DNA of 64,000 bases from Pseudoalteromonas sp. N1230-9 (GCF_032716425.1 NZ_CP090419.1:917001-981000), one strand, 5' to 3'. Shown: positions 8,848 to 18,677, counted from the stretch's first letter. Notes: a model not told the origin generated them from the sequence alone. Made by a program: numbers and translations.

Positions 8848-9904
8848 TGCAGTGAATAAACGCGAACAATTAACCGAGGCGCTAAAACAGCGAATTTTAA
8901 TCCTCGATGGCGCGATGGGCACCATGATCCAAGAACATAAATTAGAAGAACAGGATTATCGCGGTGAGCGCTTTAAAGACTGGCATGTACTTATTAAAGG
9001 CAATAACGATTTATTAAGCCTGACTCAGCCAAAAATCATTGCGGATATTCACCGTGCCTATTTAGAGGCGGGGGCTGATATCATCGAAACGAATACCTTT
9101 AATGCCACGACTATTTCGATGGAAGATTACGATATGGCGAGCCTTAGCCGCGAAATCAACCTCGAATCAGCGAAACTTGCACGCAGCGTGTGTGATGAGT
9201 TTGAAGCAAACGATCCTAGCAAACCGCGTTATGTAGCTGGTGTACTAGGACCAACATCAAAAACCTGCTCTATCTCTCCAGATGTAAACGACCCGGGTTA
9301 CCGTAATATCAACTTCGATAAGCTGGTGGCTGCGTATGTTGAGTCGACACTAGCACTGATGGAAGGTGGTGCTGACCTTATTTTAATAGAAACCATCTTT
9401 GATACCCTTAATGCAAAAGCGGCTTCGTTTGCCGTAGAAGAAGCATTCGAGCAAGCTGGTCGTAGTTTGCCTGTGATGATCTCAGGCACCATTACCGATG
9501 CCTCAGGCCGTACTTTATCAGGGCAAACCACAGAAGCATTTTATAACTCAATTCGCCATATTAAACCGCTATCAATTGGCCTTAACTGCGCCCTTGGCCC
9601 TGACTTACTGCGCCAATATGTTGAAGAGTTATCGCGCGTTTGTGAAACCTTTACCTCGGTGCACCCAAATGCAGGTTTGCCAAACGAGTTTGGCGAATAT
9701 GATTTAGAAGCTCCTGAAATGGCAAAAGAAATTATTGATTGGGGCAAGTCTGGCTTTATCAACATTGTAGGTGGTTGTTGTGGCACCACACCGGCTCATA
9801 TTAAGGCGTTTGCGAAAGGCCTTGAAGGTGTTAAACCTCGCCAATTACCTGAGCTTGAAGTGCGTATGCGCTTATCGGGCCTTGAAGCGTGTAACTTAAA
9901 CTAG
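8837..9904 (+). CDS. metH: methionine synthase, homocysteine-binding half (split metH, part 1)
   Basis: Equivalent to the N-terminal module of cobalamin-dependent methionine synthase: a zinc TIM barrel that binds and activates homocysteine. 355 aa. The start region carries [10 protein letters not shown]. Zinc ligands correspond to Cys251 (NCALG) and the Cys314-Cys315 pair (GGCCGTT). The protein ends at [10 protein letters not shown], exactly in the linker that joins this module to the folate module in one-piece MetH (about 1227 aa in E. coli). A TAG then stops translation; the next gene is in the same frame 9 bases later. It must work in trans with that partner. Confidence 0.93.
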   Translation: MPSNAVNKREQLTEALKQRILILDGAMGTMIQEHKLEEQDYRGERFKDWHVLIKGNNDLLSLTQPKIIADIHRAYLEAGADIIETNTFNATTISMEDYDMASLSREINLESAKLARSVCDEFEANDPSKPRYVAGVLGPTSKTCSISPDVNDPGYRNINFDKLVAAYVESTLALMEGGADLILIETIFDTLNAKAASFAVEEAFEQAGRSLPVMISGTITDASGRTLSGQTTEAFYNSIRHIKPLSIGLNCALGPDLLRQYVEELSRVCETFTSVHPNAGLPNEFGEYDLEAPEMAKEIIDWGKSGFINIVGGCCGTTPAHIKAFAKGLEGVKPRQLPELEVRMRLSGLEACNLN

Positions 9905-9916
9905 GAAACCGACATG
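9901..9916 (+). promoter_or_regulatory. stop/Shine-Dalgarno junction splitting metH
   Basis: The TAG stop of the first half is directly followed by GAA, so the AGGAA within TAGGAA is a Shine-Dalgarno sequence 6 bases before the ATG of the second half. Both halves are in one frame, so a single codon both ends the first protein and helps start the second. Confidence 0.7.
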
Positions 9917-12544
9917 ACTGACCAAATTGCTGTATTTACTAACGTCGGTGAGCGTACCAATGTAACAGGCTCGGCTAAGTTTAAGCGCTTGATCATGGAA
10001 GAAGATTACGAGACCGCTCTCGATGTTGCCCGTGAACAAGTAGAAAATGGCGCGCAAGTAATTGATATCAACATGGATGAAGCCATGTTGGACTCGAAAG
10101 CGGCGATGGTAAAGTTTTTAAACTTAATTGCCTCAGAGCCAGATATCTCAAAAGTACCTATCATGGTCGACTCATCTAAATGGGACGTGATTGAAGCGGG
10201 CTTAAAATGTATTCAAGGTAAGGCCATTGTTAACTCAATTTCACTTAAAGAAGGTGAAGAGCCGTTCATCCGCCAAGCTAAGCTAATTAAACGCTTTGGT
10301 GCTGCTGCGGTGGTTATGGCGTTTGATGAAACCGGGCAAGCAGAAACTGCTGATCGTAAGTTCGAGATTTGTCAGCGTAGTTACAAAATACTCGTTGATG
10401 ATATTGGCTTTCCGCCAGAAGACATAATTTTTGACCCGAACATTTTTGCCGTCGCAACGGGCATTGAAGAGCACGATAACTACGCTGTTGAGTTTATCGA
10501 AGGTACGCGTCGAATTAAGCAAGGTTTACCGCATTGTAAAGTGTCGGGGGGGGTATCGAATGTGTCGTTTTCGTTCCGTGGTAATAACCCAGTACGTGAA
10601 GCTATTCACTCTGTGTTTTTATACCACGCGATTAAAGCGGGTATGGACATGGGCATTGTAAATGCGGGCCAATTAGCGGTTTACGACGATATTCCCGAAG
10701 AGCTGCGCAAAGCAGTGGAAGATGTGATCCTCAATACCGACCCAGGTGCTGGTGAGCGACTAGTTGAACTTGCACCAAAATACTCAGGTATGGCGCAAGC
10801 AGAGAAAGTTGAAGATTTAGAGTGGCGTACTTGGCCTGTTGAAAAGCGCCTTGAGCATGCTTTAGTTAAAGGCATTACTGAATACATCGATGAAGATACC
10901 GAAGAGTGCCGTAAGAGCAAAGCTAAGCCTATCGAAGTGATCGAAGGCCCGCTTATGGACGGCATGAACGTAGTAGGTGACTTATTCGGTGCGGGTAAAA
11001 TGTTCTTACCTCAGGTTGTTAAGTCAGCTCGTGTAATGAAGCGCGCTGTAGCCTATCTTGATCCTTTCATTGAAGCCGAAAAAGAAGAGGGTGCAACCAA
11101 TGGTAAAGTGGTTATGGCAACCGTTAAGGGTGACGTACACGACATTGGTAAGAATATCGTAGGCGTGGTACTGCAATGTAATAACTACGAGGTAATTGAC
11201 CTAGGTGTGATGGTGCCGGCAGAGAAAATTTTGCAAACCGCCATTGACGAAAAAGCCGACATTATTGGTTTATCAGGGCTTATTACCCCATCACTTGATG
11301 AAATGGTGCATGTTGCTAAAGAAATGACCCGTCGTGGTTTTGAATTACCGTTACTGATTGGCGGTGCAACAACTTCTAAAGCGCATACCGCGGTTAAAAT
11401 TGAGCCTCAGTATGATAAAGGTGTGGTTTATGTCAATAACGCCAGCCGCGCTGTTGGGGTGGTTTCTAACTTATTGTCGAAAGAGTTAAAACCAGCATTT
11501 TTAGAGAAAACCAAGGCTGAGTATGAAAAAGTACGTGAACAACAAGCGCGTAAAAAGCCACGCTCAAAACCAGTTACTTTACAGCGTGCTCGTGACAACG
11601 CAGTAAAATTGGATTGGGACAACTACACACCACCTGTGCCGAAAAAGCTGGGTGTGACTGAGTTTAAAAATGTTTCGATTGCGACGTTAAGACAGTACAT
11701 CGACTGGACACCTTATTTCATGACGTGGTCAATCGCTGGTAAGTATCCACGTATTCTTGAAGATGAAATTGTGGGTGAACAGGCTAAAAGCTTATTCGCA
11801 GATGCTAATGCAATGCTTGATGAGCTAGAGCAATCAGGTGCACTACAACCTCTAGGTGTCATTGGTTTATTCCCTGCAAACCGAGTAGGGGATGATATTG
11901 AGATTTACACCGATGAATCGCGTACAACGCTTTTAACTACATCGTGTCATTTACGTCAGCAAACTGAAAAAACCGAGTTTGCTAACTACTGTTTAGCTGA
12001 TTATATAGCGCCTAAAGGCACCCCAGATTACTTTGGTGCGTTTGCGGTTACCGGTGGTCTTGAAGAAGATGATCTTGCTGATGCCTTCGATGCTAAGCAA
12101 GATGATTACAATAAGATCATGGTTAAAGCCGTTGCTGACCGTTTAGCAGAAGCGTTTGCTGAATATTTGCATGAGCAAGTACGTAAAGAGTATTGGGGCT
12201 ATGCGGTCGATGAAAACCTTTCGAACGATGAACTCATTCGTGAAAACTACCAAGGTATTCGTCCAGCGCCAGGTTATCCTGCTTGTCCTGAGCATACAGA
12301 AAAGAAGAAAATCTGGCAGTTACTTGATACCGAACAACGTATCGGCATGAAGCTAACAAGTTCATACGCAATGTGGCCAGGGGCGGCGGTATCAGGTTGG
12401 TATTTCTCTCATCCTGAAGCTAAATACTACGCGGTGGCGCAAATTCAACAAGATCAGGTTGAAGATTACGCAAAGCGTACCAACATGACACTTGCCGAAG
12501 CTGAGCGTTGGTTGTCGCCAAATTTAGGCTACGAGCCAGAATAG
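9914..12544 (+). CDS. metH: methionine synthase, folate/cobalamin/reactivation half (split metH, part 2)
   Basis: Contains the remaining modules of B12-dependent methionine synthase in order: pterin-binding barrel ([15 protein letters not shown]-type start, from residue ~10), helical cap, cobalamin-binding domain with the axial ligand His409 in GDVHDIGKN, and the C-terminal SAM-dependent reactivation domain ending SPNLGYEPE. 876 aa; together with part 1 (355 aa) this sums to 1231, close to the one-piece E. coli enzyme, so nothing has been lost. The start ATG has an AGGAA ribosome site. It moves methyl from 5-methyl-THF to cob(I)alamin and then to homocysteine held by the partner protein. Followed by a terminator. 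Confidence 0.94.
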   Translation: MTDQIAVFTNVGERTNVTGSAKFKRLIMEEDYETALDVAREQVENGAQVIDINMDEAMLDSKAAMVKFLNLIASEPDISKVPIMVDSSKWDVIEAGLKCIQGKAIVNSISLKEGEEPFIRQAKLIKRFGAAAVVMAFDETGQAETADRKFEICQRSYKILVDDIGFPPEDIIFDPNIFAVATGIEEHDNYAVEFIEGTRRIKQGLPHCKVSGGVSNVSFSFRGNNPVREAIHSVFLYHAIKAGMDMGIVNAGQLAVYDDIPEELRKAVEDVILNTDPGAGERLVELAPKYSGMAQAEKVEDLEWRTWPVEKRLEHALVKGITEYIDEDTEECRKSKAKPIEVIEGPLMDGMNVVGDLFGAGKMFLPQVVKSARVMKRAVAYLDPFIEAEKEEGATNGKVVMATVKGDVHDIGKNIVGVVLQCNNYEVIDLGVMVPAEKILQTAIDEKADIIGLSGLITPSLDEMVHVAKEMTRRGFELPLLIGGATTSKAHTAVKIEPQYDKGVVYVNNASRAVGVVSNLLSKELKPAFLEKTKAEYEKVREQQARKKPRSKPVTLQRARDNAVKLDWDNYTPPVPKKLGVTEFKNVSIATLRQYIDWTPYFMTWSIAGKYPRILEDEIVGEQAKSLFADANAMLDELEQSGALQPLGVIGLFPANRVGDDIEIYTDESRTTLLTTSCHLRQQTEKTEFANYCLADYIAPKGTPDYFGAFAVTGGLEEDDLADAFDAKQDDYNKIMVKAVADRLAEAFAEYLHEQVRKEYWGYAVDENLSNDELIRENYQGIRPAPGYPACPEHTEKKKIWQLLDTEQRIGMKLTSSYAMWPGAAVSGWYFSHPEAKYYAVAQIQQDQVEDYAKRTNMTLAEAERWLSPNLGYEPE

Positions 12545-12549
12545 TAAAC

Positions 12550-12577
12550 AGCCGAGTATGCAAATACTCGGCTTTTT
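12550..12577 (+). terminator. intrinsic terminator of metA-metH
   Basis: AGCCGAGTAT (12550-12559) pairs with ATACTCGGCT (12564-12573) around GCAA, followed by a T-run. Confidence 0.93.
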
Positions 12578-12795
12578 TATTGTGCTTAGATTTGCATGAT
12601 AGAGTCTTAATTTGAGGGTGTGGTGCTAAAAGCCGATACTCTAAAGCGATACTTAATTGTGAATAAGGCTAAGTACCTAACTTTAACTTTCGTACTTTAA
12701 ATCTCATACGATGCATCAGGTTAATCCTTCTAACGGATGGGGTTAAACTTTGTAAAGCTTTTCCGTAACTTCATCTCGTTTAATCACTTTCGTTG

Positions 12796-13284
12796 TTATG
12801 AGTTATCTCTACTCTCCATTGATTCAAGCCATAAATTCATTCTTTCTTGTTCATCACACACCGCTTTTTCAAGGTATCGCTCAGAACCATCGAGAAAATA
12901 CTTGACGGTAACCTCATTTATTATCCAACGATTGTCTTCTTGATTAAACGAAATGTAGTAATCAAGAGGGACTCCGCTGGTATTGGTACCGCTTACTAAT
13001 AAACACCCATCTTTATCATCAATTGACTCTTTAGTATCAATTATTTTGGTAATTTCTGTGGGGAATTTTGCTAGAGGATCAACAAATGCTGTTTTATCAG
13101 TTATGGATCTTGCTTCCACTAAAGCCTCCCAGAGCTCTTTTTTTAGTAAAGTTTGCTCTCTAGGGGTGCCGTACAGGGATTTATATTTATTGAAGGAATC
13201 GAGCAAGTCATTATTATGCAAAGTATTATTACTTGAACTGCAGCCAAATAAAAAAGTGCTTAATATGAAAAGTAAATATCTCAT
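12796..13284 (-). CDS. small predicted lipoprotein of unknown function
   Basis: 162 aa with a short signal peptide ending in the lipobox LFGC (Cys15) followed by SSSNN, so it is probably membrane anchored. The mature part is mixed-charge with several Cys residues (CLLV, CDEQ) and a region DYYISFNQEDNRWIINEVTVKYF that resembles small NTF2-like or lipoprotein folds, but I do not recognise the family. It stands alone between the metH terminator and the flagellar cluster, with about 250 bases of non-coding sequence on its 3' side in which I see only the metH terminator and short AT-rich repeats. Confidence 0.7.
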   Translation of the reverse strand: MRYLLFILSTFLFGCSSSNNTLHNNDLLDSFNKYKSLYGTPREQTLLKKELWEALVEARSITDKTAFVDPLAKFPTEITKIIDTKESIDDKDGCLLVSGTNTSGVPLDYYISFNQEDNRWIINEVTVKYFLDGSERYLEKAVCDEQERMNLWLESMESRDNS

Positions 13285-13352
13285 TAAACTTAGGTGCGAA
13301 AATATTAATTTAACGTCATCTAATTCTAACTTATAAATCTAGATTAGCTTTA

Positions 13353-13393
13353 TTAAAATAGAAAGCACCACACCAATAAACTGATGTGATGCT
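13353..13393 (-). terminator. probable terminator of flgA-flgM-flgN (minus strand)
   Basis: 13364-13374 pairs with 13383-13393 as an 11-bp stem including two G-U pairs in the minus-strand RNA, with an 8-base loop, followed on the minus strand by TTTCTATTTT. Confidence 0.7.
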
Positions 13394-13409
13394 AGGGGAG
13401 GCATAAAAA

Positions 13410-13838
13410 TTAAAAAGGTGATTCAGGGTAAGCGGTTTTGCTTTGTGTGCCTGTTAGTCTGTGCAGTAACTGTTTTTGTCTGGCTAGTAATAAACCTGAG
13501 CGTTCGTTAAGTGCCTGACAGTGCTTTGATTTAATGACTAACTGCTGCATTAATGTTTGTGTTGTTTGTTTGATTTCTTTTGGCAACTTTTCAACTAACA
13601 TCATTAAGCCTTCTTTACCTTGTGCAAGCCCTAAACTTTGTAAATAGCTATCACGGCTTAGATGGTTTTTATCTAAAGACTGTAAAACAGCAGACATCTT
13701 GGCGTTGTGCTGTTGTAATGTTGTATCTCGCTCGCTTAGAAGCACATACTGCTGTTCAAGTGCACTAATAAGTGAATCAAGCTTGCGTACATCGTGTTGT
13801 AGGCTTTCAATAAACTGCTTAATGCTGTTTATGGTCAT
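13410..13838 (-). CDS. flgN: FlgN flagellar export chaperone (lateral system)
   Basis: Cytoplasmic chaperone for the hook-filament junction proteins FlgK and FlgL. 142 aa, almost entirely helical, with heptad-like Leu spacing over residues 10-60 and a helical second half (LPKEIKQTTQTLMQQLVIKSKHCQALNER region), matching the FlgN family in length and pattern. It overlaps the end of flgM by four bases (ATGA), so the two are translationally coupled. Assignment rests on this pattern plus location beside flgM and flgA, the same order as in Vibrio and Aeromonas lateral clusters. Confidence 0.85.
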   Translation of the reverse strand: MTINSIKQFIESLQHDVRKLDSLISALEQQYVLLSERDTTLQQHNAKMSAVLQSLDKNHLSRDSYLQSLGLAQGKEGLMMLVEKLPKEIKQTTQTLMQQLVIKSKHCQALNERSGLLLARQKQLLHRLTGTQSKTAYPESPF

Positions 13839-14137
13839 TTTTTATGAAACTCTAGTAGGGCATTGATTAATGTATCTTGGTCAAGTGACAGCTCACCATT
13901 AGCAATAGCGGCTTTTACTTTTGCTACTTTTTCAAGGTCAACATCAGGCTTTGACGCTAAGTCTTCAAAGGTATTATCGATTGTTTTACTAAGCGAACTA
14001 ATTTGCTCTGCGCTTGCTTGCTTGTTCGCCGCGGTGTGAGATTTTTTACTGATATCTTGACTGCCCGAATCAATAAAGTTGTTCACTTTTGCAGCTTGCT
14101 CAACATGACTACTGCTACCTTTGTTGTTTATGTTCAT
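13835..14137 (-). CDS. flgM: FlgM anti-sigma-28 factor (lateral system)
   Basis: Inhibits FliA (sigma-28) until it is exported through the finished hook. 100 aa from the ATG at 14137, which has GGGGA six bases upstream; a TTG two codons earlier is a weaker choice. The disordered, Ser/Asn/Lys-rich N-terminal half and a helical C-terminal half (VDLEKVAKVKAAIANGEL..., then ALLEFHKK) are typical. Its partner sigma factor is encoded at 30393. A possible sigma-28 promoter lies 48-73 bases upstream. Confidence 0.9.
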   Translation of the reverse strand: MNINNKGSSSHVEQAAKVNNFIDSGSQDISKKSHTAANKQASAEQISSLSKTIDNTFEDLASKPDVDLEKVAKVKAAIANGELSLDQDTLINALLEFHKK

Positions 14138-14184
14138 TATCAATCCCCAATTAATTTTCTACTAATTTTGTAAAGCGACCAAAT

Positions 14185-14210
14185 TTATCGATTTCTTAAA
14201 TTTATTTTTA
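14185..14210 (-). promoter_or_regulatory. possible sigma-28 promoter of flgM
   Basis: On the minus strand a TAAA -35 element (14207-14210) and ATCGATAA (14185-14192; consensus GCCGATAA) are separated by 14 bases, one short of the usual 15. The region is very AT-rich, so a chance match is possible, but the position (about 48 bases before flgM) and the logic of sigma-28 driving its own antagonist fit. Confidence 0.4.
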
Positions 14211-14213
14211 AAT

Positions 14214-14975
14214 TTATAAAAGTGTTGCTTTTACAACCCCTTTATCAATCACTTGGCCTTCAACAATTTTACCAGAACTGAGGTTTTTTACTTTGATCAT
14301 TTGGCCTCTAATTCCTTCCTCAAGTGCAATTGCTTTTACACTTGCAGTAAAGGAGCTTGTGCTGATGAGAAGTTTTATATGCTGCTCTTTATTGACTAAG
14401 TAGTTATTTTCGAGCTGTCTGCGAGTGACTAAATCGCCTTGCTTAATGTTTCTTTTAACTGTCATTCCAATCAATTCAGTTGTGCTCGTTTCCATACCGT
14501 AAACGTGTTTTGCAATGTTAATGGAGTCATAGTTTAGTAACTCATTGCTCAACACTTCGCCGCGTTGTAAGTCACGTTTAGCAACGACTAAATTGAGCCA
14601 CAGATCAACTTTTGCGGTGGCTCTAAATTGCCAAATGGGATCTGCACAGCTGACGGTCAGACGAATTCTACCTGCGGGAATGGAATTGGGTTTTACCCTG
14701 TTTATTGATAACTGATCACAGCTAAGCTCTTTTGCTGCAGCTGGAATGTATAACGCAATTTTTTTTTGCTGACCTTGCTTGTTTATGCTGCCCAAGTAAT
14801 GAGTTATTTCGTTATTTATATACCGTTTAATCTCTTTTTGAAAATTGCTTGCTAAGACATTAGCTGAAAATAATAAGGAAATAATTCCAAAAAAGAGGAA
14901 AAAAGCACCATTCCGTATCGGAAGTATTGCTTCCGCTTTTACGTGCCTTAGATTGAATTTTTTACAGTAACTCAT
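14214..14975 (-). CDS. flgA: FlgA P-ring assembly chaperone (lateral system)
   Basis: Periplasmic chaperone for FlgI P-ring assembly. 253 aa. The N-terminus has a basic stretch then a hydrophobic segment (about residues 25-42) ending NVLAS, a signal peptide with an unusually long n-region, so the real start might be further in. The central and C-terminal parts carry the SAF-type domain: LVVAKRDLQRGEVLSNELL, then MTVKRNIKQGDLVTRRQL and the final EGQVIDKGVVKATLL. Transcribed away from flgB, with a sigma-54-type promoter for flgB in the shared gap. Confidence 0.92.
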   Translation of the reverse strand: MSYCKKFNLRHVKAEAILPIRNGAFFLFFGIISLLFSANVLASNFQKEIKRYINNEITHYLGSINKQGQQKKIALYIPAAAKELSCDQLSINRVKPNSIPAGRIRLTVSCADPIWQFRATAKVDLWLNLVVAKRDLQRGEVLSNELLNYDSINIAKHVYGMETSTTELIGMTVKRNIKQGDLVTRRQLENNYLVNKEQHIKLLISTSSFTASVKAIALEEGIRGQMIKVKNLSSGKIVEGQVIDKGVVKATLL

Positions 14976-14997
14976 TGAAAAATATGTCTTATAAAAT

Positions 14998-15014
14998 TTG
15001 GCATAAAGGTTGTT
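14998..15014 (+). promoter_or_regulatory. sigma-54-type promoter for flgB-L
   Basis: TTGGCATAAAGGTTGTT contains TGGCA and TTGT with the GG and GT spaced as in the -24/-12 consensus (TGGCAC-N5-TTGC); only the final C is off. It lies about 66 bases before flgB, and the cluster encodes the sigma-54 activator LafK. Confidence 0.6.
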
Positions 15015-15079
15015 AATAGCCTTATACCGAATTCAAAATGTGCAAACGAGCATACAAGACGTAGTCAGTTGAGGCAACA

Positions 15080-15451
15080 ATGGCATTATTTGATAAAGCG
15101 TTAGGCGTACACCCATTTGCTATGCAGTTGAGAATAGACAGAGCTGAGGTTATCGCAAGTAACCTCGCAAATGTTGATACCCCAAATTTTAAAGCAAGAG
15201 ATGTGGATTACCAGCAAATTTTGGGCGATGTCGCAGCGAGTATGGAGCATAACAATGATGTAGGCTTTGCGGGAATTACTGCCAATGAGCTGATGTATCG
15301 TGTGCCGTATCAAGCATCCAGTGACGGTAATACCGTAGAGCTCAATGTCGAGCAGGCAAAATTCTCTAACAACAGTATGGATTTTCAGACCAGTATGACC
15401 TTTCTAAACATGAAAATCAGTGGCCTGCATAAAGTAATCAAAGGAAATTAA
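15080..15451 (+). CDS. flgB: FlgB proximal rod protein
   Basis: Part of the proximal rod of the basal body, exported by the flagellar type III system. 123 aa. The rod-family N-terminal signature is RAEVIASNLANVDTPNFKARD, and the C-terminal helix (FSNNSMDFQTSMTFLNMKISGLHKVIKGN) matches FlgB. First gene of the flgBCDEFGHIJKL operon, directly followed by flgC after two bases. Confidence 0.95.
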   Translation: MALFDKALGVHPFAMQLRIDRAEVIASNLANVDTPNFKARDVDYQQILGDVAASMEHNNDVGFAGITANELMYRVPYQASSDGNTVELNVEQAKFSNNSMDFQTSMTFLNMKISGLHKVIKGN

Positions 15452-15453
15452 TA

Positions 15454-15870
15454 ATGTCTTTTAATTCTATTTATGACATTAGTGGCAGTGCAATGCGTGC
15501 TCAAGTCATGCGCTTAGATACCATTGCTTCTAACCTTGCTAATGCTGACACGGCGGCGTCTACCGAAGAGGGCGCGTATAAGGCGCTTAAGCCGGTTTTT
15601 TCTGCCATGTATAAAGACTCTTTTGATCAGCAAAATGTGGCGGCTGCTGTCAATACCATGGGTGTGACAGAGTCTAATCGTACTGTTGAGCAACGTTATG
15701 AGCCTAACAACCCACTTGCCAATGATGATGGCTACGTCTTTTATTCAAACGTCAATGTACTTGAAGAAATGGCAGACATGATGTCAGCAAGTCGTAGTTA
15801 TCAAACATCCGTTGATGTTATGTCGCGTGTTAACAGCATGCAGCAAAGCATTCTTAAATTAGGACAGTAG
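15454..15870 (+). CDS. flgC: FlgC proximal rod protein
   Basis: Proximal rod subunit, 138 aa. N-terminal rod/hook motif MRLDTIASNLANADTAAST, the conserved NVNVLEEMADMMSASRSYQTSVDVM region and a C-terminal helix ending MQQSILKLGQ are all family-typical. Tight spacing with flgB and flgD shows operon membership. Confidence 0.95.
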   Translation: MSFNSIYDISGSAMRAQVMRLDTIASNLANADTAASTEEGAYKALKPVFSAMYKDSFDQQNVAAAVNTMGVTESNRTVEQRYEPNNPLANDDGYVFYSNVNVLEEMADMMSASRSYQTSVDVMSRVNSMQQSILKLGQ

Positions 15871-15874
15871 CACC

Positions 15875-16531
15875 ATGGATATCGCAAATACCACACAAAG
15901 CAATAACAATGCTGCCAATGTAAGCTCAAGTATTTCAGGGAATGTTAACTCGGCAGAAGAAATGTCGACCATGTTTTTAGAGTTGCTGGTGGCACAGATC
16001 AGTAATCAGAATCCGTTACAACCTATGGACGGAACCGAATACGTTAGCCAACTAGCTGAATTCTCAAATGTTGAATCATTGCAAAGTATAAAAAATAACA
16101 CCAGCGCGAGTTTAGATAACAGTAGCAGCATGTTAGTCCTTGAAGCGACTAACTTAGTTGGTGAAACAGTGACAGTGCCAGCGGATGTGGTTGCTTTAGA
16201 AAAAGAGGGCAAAGTGTCGGGTCTTGTTAACTTATCAACACCTGCTGATTCAGTCACTGTGCAACTTTATGACAGTAATGGCCAGTTAGTTGAAGAAAAA
16301 CAGTTGGCATACAGTGGTGTGGGTTCTTTGAATTTCGAATTTGATGAACAAGATGCGGGTGGCTATTCGATTAATGCTTTTTCGACAACCAATGGTGTTT
16401 CACAACGCCTGACACCTTGGCTAAATGGTGAAGTAGAGCGCGTCTCTGTGGGTAGCAGCAGCGACGATATTTTATTGCAAGTTGATGGCTTAGGTAATTT
16501 TGCCTTAACCGATATTAATCAAGTTGCCTAG
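15875..16531 (+). CDS. flgD: FlgD hook-cap (hook scaffolding) protein
   Basis: Temporary cap on which hook subunits polymerise; absent from the mature organelle. 218 aa. The N-terminal export/cap segment contains FLELLVAQISNQNPLQPMDGTEYVSQLAEFSNVE, the strongest FlgD signature. The later part (residues ~90-200) is beta-rich (FlgD Ig-like and Tudor-like regions). Located between rod and hook genes as in other clusters. Confidence 0.95.
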   Translation: MDIANTTQSNNNAANVSSSISGNVNSAEEMSTMFLELLVAQISNQNPLQPMDGTEYVSQLAEFSNVESLQSIKNNTSASLDNSSSMLVLEATNLVGETVTVPADVVALEKEGKVSGLVNLSTPADSVTVQLYDSNGQLVEEKQLAYSGVGSLNFEFDEQDAGGYSINAFSTTNGVSQRLTPWLNGEVERVSVGSSSDDILLQVDGLGNFALTDINQVA

Positions 16532-16548
16532 ACTAAAGAGGAATAATT

Positions 16549-17910
16549 ATGTCTATGTTTAATATAGGTTTAAGCGGCCTTAAAAGCACTCAAACAGGGT
16601 TAGAAGTAACAAGTAATAATATCGCTAACTCATCAACTTCTGGTTATAAAACCGGTAATACAGAATTTGCCGCAGTTTATAATGGTGGTAGTCGTGGTGG
16701 TGTACGTGTTTCAGATATCAAAGAAGACTTTGTAACTGGTGGTGATATTGTTAGAACAGGTAACGCACTTGATATTGCAATTGATGGTCAAGGTTTCTTT
16801 GCTATCTCTGAAGGTAATCGTATTGCTTATACGCAAGCAGGGCAATTTACCCTAGATAACGAGCTTAATATTGTCAATGCAAACGGGGCAAAGCTGCAAG
16901 GTTATGGCGTGAGTGATGCTGATGCGGCTGGCGAAGCTGAGATCATCCCAGGTGTGTTAACGGACCTTAAAGTACAAGGTGCGAACATTCCAGCTGTCGC
17001 AACTGATGCAATTGATTTTCATGGCAACTTAAGCTCTGCCAGCGACATTATTTCTTATCCTGTAGCACCGAATAATTTTGATCCTACCGATGGCACACAG
17101 TATAACTTTTCACAGTTAACAGAAGTATTCGATTCGCAAGGTAACAGCCATGTATTGACTCAATACTTCAATCATACAGCTGATAACCAATGGCAAGTAA
17201 TGTACTTTATGGATGGTTCACCACTACCAGCAAGTGCACTGGGTACCCCCGCAGGGGCTGTGACTGATACTCAGGATGTTGTTGTAGATGGCAATGTTGT
17301 CACAGCAGGTGTTGTTAATATTACCTTTGATGCCGATGGGCAAATGCAACCGCTTGATCCAGGCTTTACGCCTCCTGCGCCGCCAGCACAAGAAGATGAC
17401 AACGTTCTTGACCCTTATAGTCAACGTGAAATTACCATGGCTTTCCCTGTCGGGGGCGGTGCTGCGCCAATGTCTTTAACGCTGGATATGGCAAAAACAA
17501 CGCAGTTTGGTACTAATTTTAATATTCTTGAAAATGATGCCAGTGGCTATTCAGCAGGTACTTTCTCAGGTTTATCAGTTGAAGAAGATGGCAAAATTTT
17601 CGCCACATTCACTAACGGAGAATCTAAGCTTCAAGGGCAGGTTGTACTTGCTTCGTTTGCAAACACAAATGGTTTAGAAGCGGGTGATAATACGGTTTGG
17701 TATGAAACCCGTGACTCTGGTGGTGCCTCATACAGTGAGCCAGATAGTGGCACAGTTGGCGGATTAATCGCAGGTGCGTATGTTGGCTCTAATGTTGATA
17801 TCAGTGAGCAGTTAGTCGGCTTAATGTCGTTCCAACAGAACTACCAAGCAAATGCGAAAACCATCAGTAGTGCTGATGAAATGATGCAAATTTTATTTAG
17901 TAATACTTAA
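16549..17910 (+). CDS. flgE: FlgE flagellar hook protein
   Basis: Hook structural subunit, 453 aa, somewhat longer than the ~402-aa E. coli protein, the extra length being in the exposed central domain (a Pro/Ala-rich stretch PGFTPPAPPAQEDDN around residue 275). The N-terminus has LEVTSNNIANSSTSGYK and the C-terminus has LVGLMSFQQNYQANAKTISSADEMMQILF, the two conserved rod/hook family ends that build the coiled-coil core. SD GAGGAA precedes the start. Confidence 0.96.
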   Translation: MSMFNIGLSGLKSTQTGLEVTSNNIANSSTSGYKTGNTEFAAVYNGGSRGGVRVSDIKEDFVTGGDIVRTGNALDIAIDGQGFFAISEGNRIAYTQAGQFTLDNELNIVNANGAKLQGYGVSDADAAGEAEIIPGVLTDLKVQGANIPAVATDAIDFHGNLSSASDIISYPVAPNNFDPTDGTQYNFSQLTEVFDSQGNSHVLTQYFNHTADNQWQVMYFMDGSPLPASALGTPAGAVTDTQDVVVDGNVVTAGVVNITFDADGQMQPLDPGFTPPAPPAQEDDNVLDPYSQREITMAFPVGGGAAPMSLTLDMAKTTQFGTNFNILENDASGYSAGTFSGLSVEEDGKIFATFTNGESKLQGQVVLASFANTNGLEAGDNTVWYETRDSGGASYSEPDSGTVGGLIAGAYVGSNVDISEQLVGLMSFQQNYQANAKTISSADEMMQILFSNT

Positions 17911-17921
17911 GGTTTCATCTT

Positions 17922-18662
17922 ATGGAAAAGTTAATTTATACCGCTGTCTCAGGGGCTGAACTAAACAATACAGCCTTAAAAGTAACAGCCAATAACTTAG
18001 CCAATGTAAGCACCGCAGGTTTTAAAGCTGATTTAGAGCAAGCGCAATCAATGCAAGTTACAGGCAGTGGGTTTCGCACTCGTTATCACGCACAAATGTT
18101 GCCAGTCACTACCGATTTATCAGCGGGTCCTATGATGGACACTGGCAGAAAACTGGATGTTGCTCTTAGCGATGGTGGTTTTTTAGAAGTGATTGATGAC
18201 AATGGCGAACCTGCTTATACGCGCTCTGGCAACCTTGAAATTGATGCCGATGGTTTCTTAACCGTAAACAATCGCCGTGTGCAAAGCAATATCGGTGATA
18301 TTCAGTTAGGGGATTTTGCAGAGTTAGAAATTGCTCCTGACGGTATCATTAATGTGGTTCCGCTCGGTGGTGGTGTTATCGCTGAAGAAGCACAAATTAA
18401 ACTTGCTAGTACCGGTGATGAAGGTGCGGTGATGGTTAAAGGGCGTGATGGTTTATTTCGTGCTGAGAACCTTGAGCCGCTAGACATGGATGAAGCTATT
18501 CGTTTGCGTACAGGTGTACTGGAAGGGTCGAATGTGAATGCGGTTCAAGAAATGATTAAAACAATGAATATCAGCCGCCAATTTGAAATGAATATCAACA
18601 TGATGAAAGCAGCTGATGAACTGGCAAACAGTGGTAATAAGCTGGTTAGCGGTCGCGGTTAG
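17922..18662 (+). CDS. flgF: FlgF proximal rod protein
   Basis: Rod subunit, 246 aa. Family ends are present: ALKVTANNLANVSTAGFKAD near the N-terminus and VQEMIKTMNISRQFEMNINMMKAADELANSGNKLVSGRG at the C-terminus. It precedes flgG, its closest paralogue, as in all flg operons. Confidence 0.95.
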   Translation: MEKLIYTAVSGAELNNTALKVTANNLANVSTAGFKADLEQAQSMQVTGSGFRTRYHAQMLPVTTDLSAGPMMDTGRKLDVALSDGGFLEVIDDNGEPAYTRSGNLEIDADGFLTVNNRRVQSNIGDIQLGDFAELEIAPDGIINVVPLGGGVIAEEAQIKLASTGDEGAVMVKGRDGLFRAENLEPLDMDEAIRLRTGVLEGSNVNAVQEMIKTMNISRQFEMNINMMKAADELANSGNKLVSGRG

Positions 18663-18677
18663 GATGTGGAGTGAATA

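Noticed and set aside
9902-9904. TAG between metH halves as a sequencing error
   Set aside because: Downstream half has its own Shine-Dalgarno and ATG, the joint is at a domain linker, and nothing is missing; fission is the simpler reading, although reads were not available.
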